DNA of 64,000 nt from a virus. The notes under the pieces are model-generated. The model was given only the letters and a program-made list of their open reading frames with translations, ran no database searches and was not told the DNA's origin. The stretch is taken from the IMG/VR virus record IMGVR_UViG_3300009008_000024, positions 1 through 64,000 of that record. The stretch is one strand, 5' to 3'. This document shows, piece after piece, positions 36,467 through 44,952 of the stretch; position 1 is the stretch's first letter, and every line of letters starts with the position of its first letter. A program made the position numbers and the translations under genes.

Positions 36467-37075
36467 ATGCTAAAAATTATTTTAGGAGTGGGAATGGTTT
36501 GCGCGGGAACGCTGATCGGGCCCGGAAAAGTTTACGATTTAATGACCAACCAAAAAAGCGTTGCCGACTATACGGCAACATTAAAGATTGTTAAATCCTT
36601 AGAAGATGGCAAACTTTCCCAGTTAGAGAAATCAACATATCGTCGTGATGGGTACACAAAAAAATACAATAGATATAAGAAAATTAGAATAAGATATTTG
36701 GATAGGTATCGTTATGTTGTGGGGAAACATCGATTAAATCACTTTCTGTGTAGGGATAAGCGTGTGAAATATAGTCCCACGACTTATGTAATAATTAACC
36801 CCCAACTTTTAGAAAAAGTGATGTTAATTGATGAGGCGAGTGGTGGTCAATTTTTTATTACATCTGGGCACCGCACTCCCACCTACAACGCTACCCTCCA
36901 CGGTGCCACCAAGAACAGTCGCCACCTAGAAGGGCGAGCAGTTGATCTTATCCCTATTAATATTTCATTAAAAGAATTGGGAAAAATTATAAGAAGTGTA
37001 GAAAAGGCGCGCCCGGATCTTAAAGGGTATATGCATATTTATGAGAAGCATGTCCACACGGATGTCGCCCGTTGA
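36467..37075 (+). CDS. membrane-anchored M15-family peptidoglycan peptidase
   Basis: 202 residues. N-terminal hydrophobic segment (MLKIILGVGMVCAGTLIG) looks like a signal anchor. The catalytic core has SGHRTPTYNATLHGA, then SRHLEGRAVDL (zinc ligands His and Asp) and HIYEKHVHTDVA (third His), the M15 D,D-/L,D-carboxypeptidase layout. Likely acts on peptide stems in the periplasm, as an endolysin-like or wall-trimming enzyme. It follows the L,D-transpeptidase by 46 nt, so the two wall enzymes may act together. The gap has a TATAAT-like box (36435) with no good -35. Confidence 0.8.
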   Translation: MLKIILGVGMVCAGTLIGPGKVYDLMTNQKSVADYTATLKIVKSLEDGKLSQLEKSTYRRDGYTKKYNRYKKIRIRYLDRYRYVVGKHRLNHFLCRDKRVKYSPTTYVIINPQLLEKVMLIDEASGGQFFITSGHRTPTYNATLHGATKNSRHLEGRAVDLIPINISLKELGKIIRSVEKARPDLKGYMHIYEKHVHTDVAR

Positions 37076-37114
37076 ATTATATGCCCCCCCTCAAAATATT
37101 TCTTAAATAAAGGC

Positions 37115-37143
37115 TTGACAGAGTGATCTGCCTGTGCTATAAT
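37115..37143 (+). promoter_or_regulatory. consensus sigma-70 promoter (TTGACA-17-TATAAT)
   Basis: Perfect -35 (37115-37120), exact 17-bp spacer, perfect -10 (37138-37143); ATG of the gp32-like gene is 34 nt downstream of the -10. This is one of the strongest possible host-type promoters, as expected for an abundant early single-strand DNA-binding protein. Confidence 0.9.
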
Positions 37144-37176
37144 GGGGGGGTCGCTTAGACAGAAAAGGAGAAAAAA

Positions 37177-37911
37177 ATGGCAATTGATATGAAGAAAATG
37201 CAAAGTAAATTTAATAACTTGAAGGCGCGTAGTGGCGGAGGTTCCTGGTGGAAACCGAATGATGGGACGCAAACTGTTCGCATTCTTCCCACCGATGACG
37301 GGGATCCTTTCAAGAGTTTTTACTTTCACTACAATATTGGCAAGGAAAATGGTTTTCTTTGTCCAAACAACAATTTTGGCGACGACTGTCCTGTCTGTAA
37401 TTTTGTGAAGAGTCTTTACCGTGAAGGTGACGACGAATCCAAAAATATGGCGCGCCAGTTGAACGCTAAAAGTCGCTTCTTTTCGCCCGTGTTAATTCGC
37501 GGCGAAGAGGGCGAGGGTACCCGCGTTTGGGGGTATAGCAAGACTGTGTATGAAACCTTACTTAGTTTAGTGCTTAATCCTGAATACGGAGACATCACCG
37601 ATCTGGAAACAGGCGTAGACCTGGATCTTCAATACGGTAAGCCGCCAGGGGGTCAATTCCCCGTCACTAAGTTGACCCCACGCCGCCAGTCTAGTTCACT
37701 ATGTAAGGACTTGAGCGACGATAGATGCAAGGAGTTGCTGGATGCTATCCCTGATTTCAGCACCTTGTTTGAGCGGAAAACTTCCGAGGAAGTACAGAAG
37801 ATGCTAGATGAGCATCTAGCCGGTGATAGTCCTGAAGGTTTTTCTAACGAAACACAGAAATATACTTCGGACGCGGATAAGGTAGATCAAGCATTTAGCG
37901 ATCTTCTTTAA
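37177..37911 (+). CDS. single-stranded DNA-binding protein, T4 gp32-like
   Basis: 244 residues (T4 gp32 has 301). The OB-fold zinc site of gp32 is kept as H-x10-C-x8-C-x2-C around FHYN...FLCP...DDCPVC. The N-terminal basic segment and SWWKPNDGTQTVRILP are typical; the C-terminal tail is acidic (about 200-244), the region that contacts partner proteins in gp32. Binds ssDNA during replication and recombination and should work with UvsX, the helicase and the polymerases here. Driven by a consensus promoter. Confidence 0.85.
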   Translation: MAIDMKKMQSKFNNLKARSGGGSWWKPNDGTQTVRILPTDDGDPFKSFYFHYNIGKENGFLCPNNNFGDDCPVCNFVKSLYREGDDESKNMARQLNAKSRFFSPVLIRGEEGEGTRVWGYSKTVYETLLSLVLNPEYGDITDLETGVDLDLQYGKPPGGQFPVTKLTPRRQSSSLCKDLSDDRCKELLDAIPDFSTLFERKTSEEVQKMLDEHLAGDSPEGFSNETQKYTSDADKVDQAFSDLL

Positions 37912-37956
37912 TCCCAACCCACAGGGAGGCACAGGGTTATCAGGTGTCTCATCTTT

Positions 37957-38028
37957 GTCTCTATCGTCTAATGGTTAGGACGCTGCCCTTTCAAGGCAGT
38001 AATAGGAGTTCAAATCTCCTTGGGGACA
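37957..38028 (+). tRNA. tRNA-Glu (anticodon UUC)
   Basis: Cloverleaf can be drawn: acceptor GTCTCTA/TGGGGAC, anticodon stem CTGCC/GGCAG with loop CTTTCAA (anticodon TTC at 37990-37992), T stem AGGAG/CTCCT with TTCAAAT loop. CCA is not encoded. It lies between gp32 and uvsX, probably co-transcribed with gp32. Confidence 0.9.
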
Positions 38029-38058
38029 CAACACCATATAAGAGGGGAATTCTGTTCC

Positions 38059-39177
38059 ATGGCGAGACTTAAATCTAAAGCAGGCAAACTTAGCATTAGC
38101 GAGATGCGAAGTTTGATCAACAAGAAGGCTGGGATGCCGGTGGCACACGATCTGTCCTCGGAGAATCCCACAGAGGTGACCGATTGGATTCCTACGGGAT
38201 CAACATGGTTGAACGGCATTATTTGTCGCGGTCAAATGGCGGGTATTCCGGTGGGAAAACTGACTGAGATTGCCGGCATGGAAGCGAGTGGAAAGAGTTA
38301 TATGGCAGCGCAGGTTGCCGCCCACGCCCAGAAAAAGGGCATCGATGTGATTTATTTTGATTCTGAATCTGCGATTGATCCTGGGTTTTTGGAACACAGT
38401 GGAGTTGATCTCGGAGGCATTTTATACCTACAGGCGATATCTGTAGAATTTGTTCTAGAGACAATTGAAGAACTGCTGAAGACAAACAATAACAAGATGT
38501 TGTTTATATGGGACTCTCTTGCACTTACGCCGGCAGTCAGTGATGTGGAGGGAACATTCAATCCCAACGAGTCAGTAGCAGTTAAGGCGCGCGTTCTTGC
38601 CAAGGGCATGTCCAAGTTGGTGGTATCTCTTGCAAATGCACAGTCCACACTTTTGGTCTTGAATCAACTCAAGACCAACCTTCAAGTTCAAAACCCGAAG
38701 TATGCAACGGATAGTGAAAAGTATGTATGCCCAGGCGGCAAGTCTATGGCATATGCATATAGTTTGCGCATTTGGTTGACAGGCAGAAGAGGCGCCAGTA
38801 GTTATATTATGGATAGCAAGGGGTATCGAGTGGGGAATGAAGTCAAAGCAAGACTAGAAAAGTCCAGGTTTGGTACGGCTGGTCGCATTTGTAACTTCAA
38901 GATTCTTTGGGGAGAAGATGTGGGTATCCGAGATGATGAGAGTCTTTTTGAGGCGATTAAGAGTTCCGAGCACCTCAAGAGCGCCGGCGCCTGGTGGACA
39001 TTGACTCACAGCGATGGATCGGAAGAGAAATTTCAGGCAACTAAATGGAAAGACCTTATGCAGGGCGATAAGTTCCGTGCGCGGGTTATGCAATTGCTGG
39101 ACGAAGAAGTTGTTCTTAAGTTCGACAAGAGGTTGGTAGAGGCAGATCACTTCTATCAGGAAGAAGAAGAAGAATAG
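38059..39177 (+). CDS. uvsX: RecA-like recombinase, T4 UvsX
   Basis: 372 residues (T4 UvsX has 391). Walker A is GMEASGKS at residues 73-80; Walker B-like strands IDVIYFDSESAID and KMLFIWDSLAL follow; VLNQLKTNLQVQ corresponds to the DNA-binding L2 region. I place the start at ATG 38059 rather than upstream in-frame codons that run into the tRNA. Catalyses strand exchange for recombination-dependent replication with gp32. C-terminal tail is Glu-rich. Ends before a terminator. Confidence 0.9.
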   Translation: MARLKSKAGKLSISEMRSLINKKAGMPVAHDLSSENPTEVTDWIPTGSTWLNGIICRGQMAGIPVGKLTEIAGMEASGKSYMAAQVAAHAQKKGIDVIYFDSESAIDPGFLEHSGVDLGGILYLQAISVEFVLETIEELLKTNNNKMLFIWDSLALTPAVSDVEGTFNPNESVAVKARVLAKGMSKLVVSLANAQSTLLVLNQLKTNLQVQNPKYATDSEKYVCPGGKSMAYAYSLRIWLTGRRGASSYIMDSKGYRVGNEVKARLEKSRFGTAGRICNFKILWGEDVGIRDDESLFEAIKSSEHLKSAGAWWTLTHSDGSEEKFQATKWKDLMQGDKFRARVMQLLDEEVVLKFDKRLVEADHFYQEEEEE

Positions 39178-39193
39178 TGCCCTGAGCACCACA

Positions 39194-39218
39194 GCGCCCC
39201 CGAGAGGGGCGTTTTTTG
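39194..39218 (+). terminator. rho-independent terminator after uvsX
   Basis: CGCCCC pairs with GGGGCG around a CGAGA loop, followed by six T. The remaining 90 nt before the nuclease gene hold no recognisable promoter. Confidence 0.8.
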
Positions 39219-39307
39219 GTATTCCCATACTCTCGTCTCCTCGCGGAGAACCATTCGTCACGACGCACCTCAGAGCGCGCCACGCACAGATAAGAAAAAG
39301 AGAAAAA

Positions 39308-40285
39308 ATGAAAAGATTGATGATACTTGATGGCAACAACGCCTTCATACGACACTACATAGTAAACCCTTCCATATCTACGAATGGACAACCAGTGGGA
39401 GGACTAATAGGTTTTCTCAGGGGATTGCAGAAACTTTCTAGGTCCATCCGTCCGGATGGCATTGTTGTAGTTTGGGACGGCGCCGGCGGCAGCAGAAAAA
39501 GAAAGTCCATGGTGAAAACCTACAAGGAAGGAAGAAAACCAGTTAGATTAAATCGCAATATTCGAAATCTGGACGATAACGAAGAGGCAGAGAATGCTAT
39601 GTGGCAGCAACTTAGGGTAGTAGAATACTTGAATGAGACGCCAGTGGTACAATTTATGTTTCCAGAAGTTGAAGCAGACGATATAATAGCTAGAACTTGT
39701 CAACTGGAGACATTTAGAGAGTGGCAAAAGGTGATTGTATCCAGCGATAAAGACTTCATCCAGTGCTGCAATGCCAACACCATTCTTTATCGTCCCATTC
39801 AAGACGAGATTGTGAGCGAAAAGGCGGTGGTAGAGAAGTATTCGATCCATCCTACTAATTTTGCACTGGCACGTGCCATAGCAGGAGACAAGTCTGATAA
39901 TCTTCCAGGAATTCCAGGAATAGGGTTGGGCACCATAGCGAAGAGATTGCCGGCACTAAAGGATGCGGAAGCGGTATTGCTCACCGACCTAGAAGAGTAC
40001 TGCGAGGGCAAGGTAAGTGAGGGGAGCAAGGTGAAGTTCTATAATCTCATTCTAGAGAATGTTGATTTAATTAAATTGAACTATAAAGTGATGCAACTCT
40101 ACAGTCCATCCATCTCAGTTCAGACAAACACGTCTCTTGTTTCCACATTTGAAGACTACGCGCCCCAATTTAGGCAGACGGAATTGATTAAGATGCTTTT
40201 TGCGGATGGGTTTCCTCAAGTAAATCTGGATGAAATTTATAGTGTTTTTAGGAAGATTGTGAGAGAGCACAAAGAAAACACTTGA
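39308..40285 (+). CDS. 5'-3' exonuclease / RNase H (FEN family)
   Basis: 325 residues (T4 RNase H has 305). MKRLMILDGNNAFIRHY gives the first active-site Asp; FPEVEADDIIA and VSSDKDFIQ supply further acidic ligands; AIAGDKSDNLPGIPGIGLGT is the helix-hairpin-helix with flanking Asp residues. Family role: removes RNA primers and flaps during lagging-strand synthesis. The helicase promoter (40282-) overlaps its stop codon. Confidence 0.85.
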   Translation: MKRLMILDGNNAFIRHYIVNPSISTNGQPVGGLIGFLRGLQKLSRSIRPDGIVVVWDGAGGSRKRKSMVKTYKEGRKPVRLNRNIRNLDDNEEAENAMWQQLRVVEYLNETPVVQFMFPEVEADDIIARTCQLETFREWQKVIVSSDKDFIQCCNANTILYRPIQDEIVSEKAVVEKYSIHPTNFALARAIAGDKSDNLPGIPGIGLGTIAKRLPALKDAEAVLLTDLEEYCEGKVSEGSKVKFYNLILENVDLIKLNYKVMQLYSPSISVQTNTSLVSTFEDYAPQFRQTELIKMLFADGFPQVNLDEIYSVFRKIVREHKENT

Positions 40286-40310
40286 CACTTTAGCAAAAAT
40301 ACTGTATGAT
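40282..40310 (+). promoter_or_regulatory. sigma-70-type promoter (TTGACA-17-TATGAT)
   Basis: Perfect -35 at 40282-40287 overlapping the stop of the nuclease gene, exact 17-bp spacer, TATGAT at 40305-40310, 28 nt before the helicase ATG. Confidence 0.85.
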
Positions 40311-40337
40311 CAGATCATTATTGAAAGACGGGAAATT

Positions 40338-41708
40338 ATGATCGAAAAAGAAAATAAGACATTTGGTTCGTTTGGGAAATCGTTCCAAGAGTCATTGGCA
40401 AAATTAATTTTAGAAGATTCCAAGTTCGCTTCTCAAATCGGAGAAGTTCTTGATATTAATTTTTTTGAATTGCGGTACTTGCAAGACTTTGTAGAAAAGG
40501 TCTATTCTTATAGAAGAGAATATACCACTCATCCCAATCGGGACACATTCGAGAGTATGCTAAAGAATGAGTCTTCCGGCGACAATAGTGCTGTAAAGAA
40601 ACAGGTTAGGGACTTCTATGTAAGAATGGTGTCGGGAAGATGCGGAGATGTAGATGAAGAATATGTTAAATTAAATTCTTTGGATTTCTGTAGAAAGCAG
40701 AAACTGCAAGAGGCGATGCTTCAGAGTGTGAGACTCATGCAGGACTCTTCTTTTGATGAGATAAGCAAAATTATCAATGATGCTCTCAAACTAGGACTTA
40801 GCACAGATTTTGGATATGACTTCATTGAGGACTTTGAGCAGAGATACCAACTAACTTGTAGGAATCCGGTTTCTACTGGGTGGGTAGAGATAGATAAGAT
40901 CCTCCGCGGAGGTCTGGGAAGTTCTGAGTTGGGGGTAGTTATTGCTCCAACGGGCGTAGGCAAGAGCATGGTCCTTACCCACCTAGGCGCGCGCGCAATC
41001 GAGTCGGGAAAAACAGTCGTGCATTATACTTTAGAGTTACAAGATGTAAGCATCGGGAACAGATATGATAGTTGCATAACGGGGATCAGACTTAATGAGT
41101 TGTTTGCGAAAAAAGATGAAGTTCTAGGGGAGATACGCAGTATTCCTGGGAAACTTCTCATAAAGGAATATCCTACGAAATCCGCCACGACGCAGACAAT
41201 ACGCAATCACTTAGAGAAGTTGAGGCAAAGAGATATTGAGGTGGGAATGGTGATTGTGGACTACGGTGATATTTTAAGACCTATTTCTGTTTCAAAAGAG
41301 AAAAGGAATGATCTCGAAACTATTTATGAAGAGTTGAGGGCAATTGCTCAAGAATTTGAGTGCCCGGTCTGGACCGCCTCACAAACAAACAGGAGTGGAA
41401 TTAACGCAGAAGTTATTACCATGGAATCCATAAGCGAAGCGTATTCAAAGTGCTTTGTTGCGGACTTTATTTTTTCAGTTTCGAGGACGGTTTCAGACAA
41501 GATGAACAACACCGGCAGAATTTTTATAGCTAAAAACCGTAATGGTATTGATGGAGTGGTATATCCTATTTTTATGGATGCTGCAAACGTTGATATCAAG
41601 GTCCTTCCTCAGATCAATATCGCTCCTGATGATGAGAAGATGACCGGCATTCAAGTGCAATACAAGAAGTGGCGCGACAAGGAACAACAAAGAAAAGAAA
41701 AGGAGTGA
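40338..41708 (+). CDS. replicative DNA helicase (DnaB / T4 gp41-like)
   Basis: 456 residues. Walker A is APTGVGKS at residues 203-210; MVIVDYGDIL is the Walker B strand; PVWTASQTNRSG corresponds to motif H3 (sensor), and the RecA-fold core occupies about 170-430. The N-terminal helical domain (1-160) matches the DnaB-family scaffold. Hexameric 5'-3' helicase at the fork. No primase gene is visible in this window. An AACTATTTAT string at 41318 lies inside this gene and I do not read it as a promoter. Confidence 0.85.
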   Translation: MIEKENKTFGSFGKSFQESLAKLILEDSKFASQIGEVLDINFFELRYLQDFVEKVYSYRREYTTHPNRDTFESMLKNESSGDNSAVKKQVRDFYVRMVSGRCGDVDEEYVKLNSLDFCRKQKLQEAMLQSVRLMQDSSFDEISKIINDALKLGLSTDFGYDFIEDFEQRYQLTCRNPVSTGWVEIDKILRGGLGSSELGVVIAPTGVGKSMVLTHLGARAIESGKTVVHYTLELQDVSIGNRYDSCITGIRLNELFAKKDEVLGEIRSIPGKLLIKEYPTKSATTQTIRNHLEKLRQRDIEVGMVIVDYGDILRPISVSKEKRNDLETIYEELRAIAQEFECPVWTASQTNRSGINAEVITMESISEAYSKCFVADFIFSVSRTVSDKMNNTGRIFIAKNRNGIDGVVYPIFMDAANVDIKVLPQINIAPDDEKMTGIQVQYKKWRDKEQQRKEKE

Positions 41709-41714
41709 AAATAA

Positions 41715-43571
41715 ATGGAATTATCTAGCAAGATCTTAAGTGATGTGACAGTGTTTATGAAGTATGCACGTTTTAGGGAAGACTTGGGCAGGAGAGAGAC
41801 GTGGGAAGAGTTGGTGACTAGGAACATGGAGATGCACATCAGGACTTATCCCGACTTGCAAGAAGAAATTAGAGAATCTTATAGGTTTGTGTATGAAAAG
41901 AAGGTACTTCCATCAATGAGGTCACTTCAGTTCAGTGGGCGCCCAATTGAAATATCTCCAAATAGAATTTATAATTGTGCGTATCTTCCGGTAGACGATT
42001 GGCGCGCCTTTAGTGAAATTCTGTTCCTTCTCTTGGGCGGAACGGGAGTGGGATACAGTGTGCAGCAGCACCACGTAGAAGTTCTTCCTGAGATCAGGAA
42101 GCCGAATATGTCTCGGACTCGTCGATATTTGATTGGAGATAGTATTGAGGGTTGGGCGGATGCAGTAAAGATCTTGATGAAGTCTTATTTTTTCGGCACT
42201 TCCAATATTAGTTTTGATTTTAGTGACATTCGCGCGAAAGGATCTAGGTTGGTAACCAGTGGTGGCAAAGCGCCTGGACCTGAACCCCTCAAGATTTGCC
42301 TACAACAAATAGAGAGTATCTTGAGCGAGAAAGAAGATGGTACCCAACTAAGACCAATAGAGGTGCATGATATTGTTTGTCATATAGCAGACGCCGTTCT
42401 TGCTGGCGGTATCCGTCGAGCCGCCCTTATTTCGTTGTTTTCTGCCGACGATGAAGAGATGATATCTTCGAAGTATGGTAATTGGCATGAGAGAAACCCC
42501 CAGCGCGGACGCTCTAATAACAGTGCAGTCTTGCTGCGACACAAGGCAGATAGAGAATTTTTCAATGGACTTTGGGAGAAAATTAAACTAAGCAATAGTG
42601 GTGAACCAGGCATTTACTTCTCCAACGATAAGGACTATGGCACTAACCCATGTTGCGAAATTGCGTTGCGACCTTTTCAGTTTTGTAATCTATGCGAGGT
42701 TAATGCCTCTAATGTAGAAGATCAGGAGGATTTTGATGAGCGGATCCGCGCCGCCGCTTTTATCGGCACCCTCCAGGCAGGTTATACTAATTTCCACTAT
42801 TTGAGACCTGTTTGGCAACGCACTACTGAAAAGGAAGCGCTTATAGGAGTTAGTCTTACGGGAATTGCCTCAAGGAGATTGGAGCATATTGACCTAAAGG
42901 GAGGAGCGACCGTCGCGAAAAAGGTAAATCGAGAAACTGCCGAGAAGATTGGTATAAATCCCGCAGCGCGAATAACGACTATTAAGCCTGCTGGTACAAC
43001 CTCTTTGGCACTAGGTTGTAGTTCTGGTATTCATGCTTGGCATAATGATTATTATGTGCGCCGCATTAGAGTCGGCAAGAACGAATCTATCTACCCCTAC
43101 CTTTTGGAGAACCACCCGGAATTGATAGAGGATGAGTTTTTTAGACCTCACGACACAGCAGTCATTTCGGTACCGCAAAAGGCGCCCGCCGGCGCTGTCC
43201 TAAGACATGAGTCTGCATTTTCTCTCTTGGAGAGGGTAAAGGGTTTTTATGAGAGGTGGATCAAGCCGGGTCATGCCCGCGGACAAAATACTCACAATAT
43301 TTCCGCGACCATTTCTTTGAGAGAAGAAGAGTGGGATGAGGTCGGTGATTGGATGTGGGAGAATCGGGCATGCTATAACGGATTATCGGTCCTTCCTTAC
43401 GATGGCGGATCGTATATGCAATCTCCATTTGAGGATTGTGATTTGGAAACGTATGAAAAGATGATGGAATCGCTAAAGTCAGTGGATTTGACGCAGATTA
43501 GCGAGGAAGAGGACAACACAGATCTCAAGGGAGAGGTGGCATGTGCCGGAGGCGCGTGTGAAATAAGATGA
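41715..43571 (+). CDS. class II (adenosylcobalamin-dependent) ribonucleotide reductase
   Basis: 618 residues. RIYNCAYLPV, LLLGGTGVGYSVQ, GGIRRAALISLFS, TNPCCEIAL (active-site NPCxE loop) and IKPAGTTSLALGCSSGIHA are monomeric NrdJ-type signatures. The C-terminal CAGGACEIR carries the redox-shuttle cysteine pair. No separate small subunit is needed; the radical comes from vitamin B12, so the enzyme works with or without oxygen, unlike T4's class I NrdA/B. A glutaredoxin is encoded at 60268. Supplies deoxynucleotides for replication. Starts 6 nt after the helicase stop. Confidence 0.9.
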   Translation: MELSSKILSDVTVFMKYARFREDLGRRETWEELVTRNMEMHIRTYPDLQEEIRESYRFVYEKKVLPSMRSLQFSGRPIEISPNRIYNCAYLPVDDWRAFSEILFLLLGGTGVGYSVQQHHVEVLPEIRKPNMSRTRRYLIGDSIEGWADAVKILMKSYFFGTSNISFDFSDIRAKGSRLVTSGGKAPGPEPLKICLQQIESILSEKEDGTQLRPIEVHDIVCHIADAVLAGGIRRAALISLFSADDEEMISSKYGNWHERNPQRGRSNNSAVLLRHKADREFFNGLWEKIKLSNSGEPGIYFSNDKDYGTNPCCEIALRPFQFCNLCEVNASNVEDQEDFDERIRAAAFIGTLQAGYTNFHYLRPVWQRTTEKEALIGVSLTGIASRRLEHIDLKGGATVAKKVNRETAEKIGINPAARITTIKPAGTTSLALGCSSGIHAWHNDYYVRRIRVGKNESIYPYLLENHPELIEDEFFRPHDTAVISVPQKAPAGAVLRHESAFSLLERVKGFYERWIKPGHARGQNTHNISATISLREEEWDEVGDWMWENRACYNGLSVLPYDGGSYMQSPFEDCDLETYEKMMESLKSVDLTQISEEEDNTDLKGEVACAGGACEIR

Positions 43572-43585
43572 AAGCAAAAAAAGCT

Positions 43586-43614
43586 TGACACGTAGAAGTG
43601 AATCTGGTAAAATA
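43586..43614 (+). promoter_or_regulatory. sigma-70-type promoter (TTGACA-17-TAAAAT)
   Basis: Perfect -35 (43586-43591), 17-bp spacer, TAAAAT at 43609-43614, 29 nt before the next ATG. It would drive the small helical protein, GroES-like protein, ThyX and the following pair. Confidence 0.8.
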
Positions 43615-43642
43615 AGAATGCTCATAAAAAAAGGAGATTATT

Positions 43643-43921
43643 ATGGCAACTAATTTGAAGATGGTCAGCCCGATTAAGGTAGATGACCAAAAAGAAGAAA
43701 AAATTGTAGATTACATAAAATCAATTAAAGCGCTGGAAGAGGAGATGGAACCCTACAAGGAACAGAAGAGAGAACTGAAGAAGAATTATGTAGAAAATGG
43801 ATGGTTGACGAAAGAAGAAATAAGCACGGCGGTAAAGGCGTTTAGACTAATGAAGGGCGAAGTCGATTTAGATCAAATGAGAGATTTTTTCAACCTGTAT
43901 GAAAGGACAAAGGTGATCTAA
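43643..43921 (+). CDS. small helical protein, possibly GapR-like (DUF2312)
   Basis: 92 residues, mostly helical and charged. The pattern IVDYIKSIKALEEEMEPYKE, then a linker with ENGW, then a second helix with VKAFRLMKGE resembles the layout of GapR/DUF2312 proteins (coiled coil, NGF turn, Arg-rich helix), which bind AT-rich or overtwisted DNA. Similarity is by pattern only. Good ribosome-binding site (AAAGGAG). Confidence 0.45.
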   Translation: MATNLKMVSPIKVDDQKEEKIVDYIKSIKALEEEMEPYKEQKRELKKNYVENGWLTKEEISTAVKAFRLMKGEVDLDQMRDFFNLYERTKVI

Positions 43922-43922
43922 C

Positions 43923-44249
43923 ATGGTACAACTAAGATATGTGCCATTGAATCGCCACCTCCTGCTGGAGGACGTAGACTTGGCAGAGAAGTCGCCCTCC
44001 CCCGTCTTAGTGCCGGATGAATACAAGGTTGTCAGGAACTTTGGCATCTATTCTATTGTGGAGGCTGCCATTGACTGCGATACCTTCTTTCAGAATGGAG
44101 AAATGGTGGTGGTGGAAGAGAGCATGGTAAGGGAGGTGGAACTCCCGGGCGATAAAAAATATTATGTCCTCCCCGAAAATTTGGTTATTTTAAGAGTTAG
44201 CAAAGCAAAAGAAAGTTCCCACTATGGAAATCCCTACAACGAAGATTGA
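43923..44249 (+). CDS. GroES-like co-chaperonin (T4 gp31-like)
   Basis: 108 residues. VPLNRHLLLEDVDL opens like the GroES barrel; a flexible KSPSPVLVPDEYK segment is where GroES/gp31 have the mobile loop that docks on GroEL; the end (YYVLPENLVILRV) mirrors the last GroES strand. T4 gp31 (111 residues) is needed with host GroEL to fold gp23. This phage also encodes a GroEL at 57393, so the two could form a complete phage chaperonin. The last 26 nt overlap thyX. Confidence 0.7.
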   Translation: MVQLRYVPLNRHLLLEDVDLAEKSPSPVLVPDEYKVVRNFGIYSIVEAAIDCDTFFQNGEMVVVEESMVREVELPGDKKYYVLPENLVILRVSKAKESSHYGNPYNED

Positions 44250-44952
44250 TCTATATAACGATGGCATTGGCACAGTAGAGTATGTGGAGCACATGGGCAG
44301 CGATTTATCAGTGGTAAATTCTGCCCGCGTTTCCTTTGGCGCCCACAAAGAGATATTGGAAGAGAAGGATGAGAAACTAGTTTCTTATCTGGTGAGGCAC
44401 AAGCACACATCTACGCTTGAACATTGCCTCATTACCTTTCGCTTTGTGGTGCCACTCTTTGTTCGCTCGCAACATCACAGGCACAGAACTTGGTCGTACA
44501 ATGAAATATCTCGTCGATACACAGACGTTGATATCAGTTTTTATGAACCAAGAGAGTTTAGGACGCAGCACGAAAGCAATCGGCAATCTAGCAATGAGTC
44601 TGGACATATAGACCCGCGCATTTCTCTCATAGACGAATTGCCAGATGGTCACCTTTATTATGAAGACTCTGCGCACTCCTTGATAAGAGAACACCACCAG
44701 AAAAGCATGGTGCTATATCAGTCCCTTGTGGCTGCCGGGGTTTGTCGAGAGCAAGCAAGAGGTGTGCTGCCACAGAATATGTATACTCAATACTATGGCA
44801 CAACGAACCTAAACAACTTGCTAAAGTTTATTGACTTGCGAACTCACGAGGGAGCACAATGGGAGATACAAAAGGTTGCCGAAGCTTGTTTGGAAATAGC
44901 AACTGAACTATTCCCCGTCACTGTTGGTGCATATAGAAAATCAAGAGAATGA
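44224..44952 (+). CDS. thyX: FAD-dependent thymidylate synthase
   Basis: 242 residues. The ThyX motif RHRxxSxNExSxRY is present as RHRTWSYNEISRRY at residues 86-99; LVRHKHTSTLEHC and REQARGVLPQNMYT are further family marks. Makes dTMP from dUMP using FAD and methylene-folate, and takes dUMP from the phage dUTPase at 53195. Overlaps the GroES-like gene at its start and the next gene (ATGA) at its end. Confidence 0.95.
   Translation: MEIPTTKIDLYNDGIGTVEYVEHMGSDLSVVNSARVSFGAHKEILEEKDEKLVSYLVRHKHTSTLEHCLITFRFVVPLFVRSQHHRHRTWSYNEISRRYTDVDISFYEPREFRTQHESNRQSSNESGHIDPRISLIDELPDGHLYYEDSAHSLIREHHQKSMVLYQSLVAAGVCREQARGVLPQNMYTQYYGTTNLNNLLKFIDLRTHEGAQWEIQKVAEACLEIATELFPVTVGAYRKSRE

Noticed and set aside
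41318-41327. AACTATTTAT inside the helicase gene
   Set aside because: Exact motif match but in mid-gene with no gene start downstream for about 390 nt; taken as chance.
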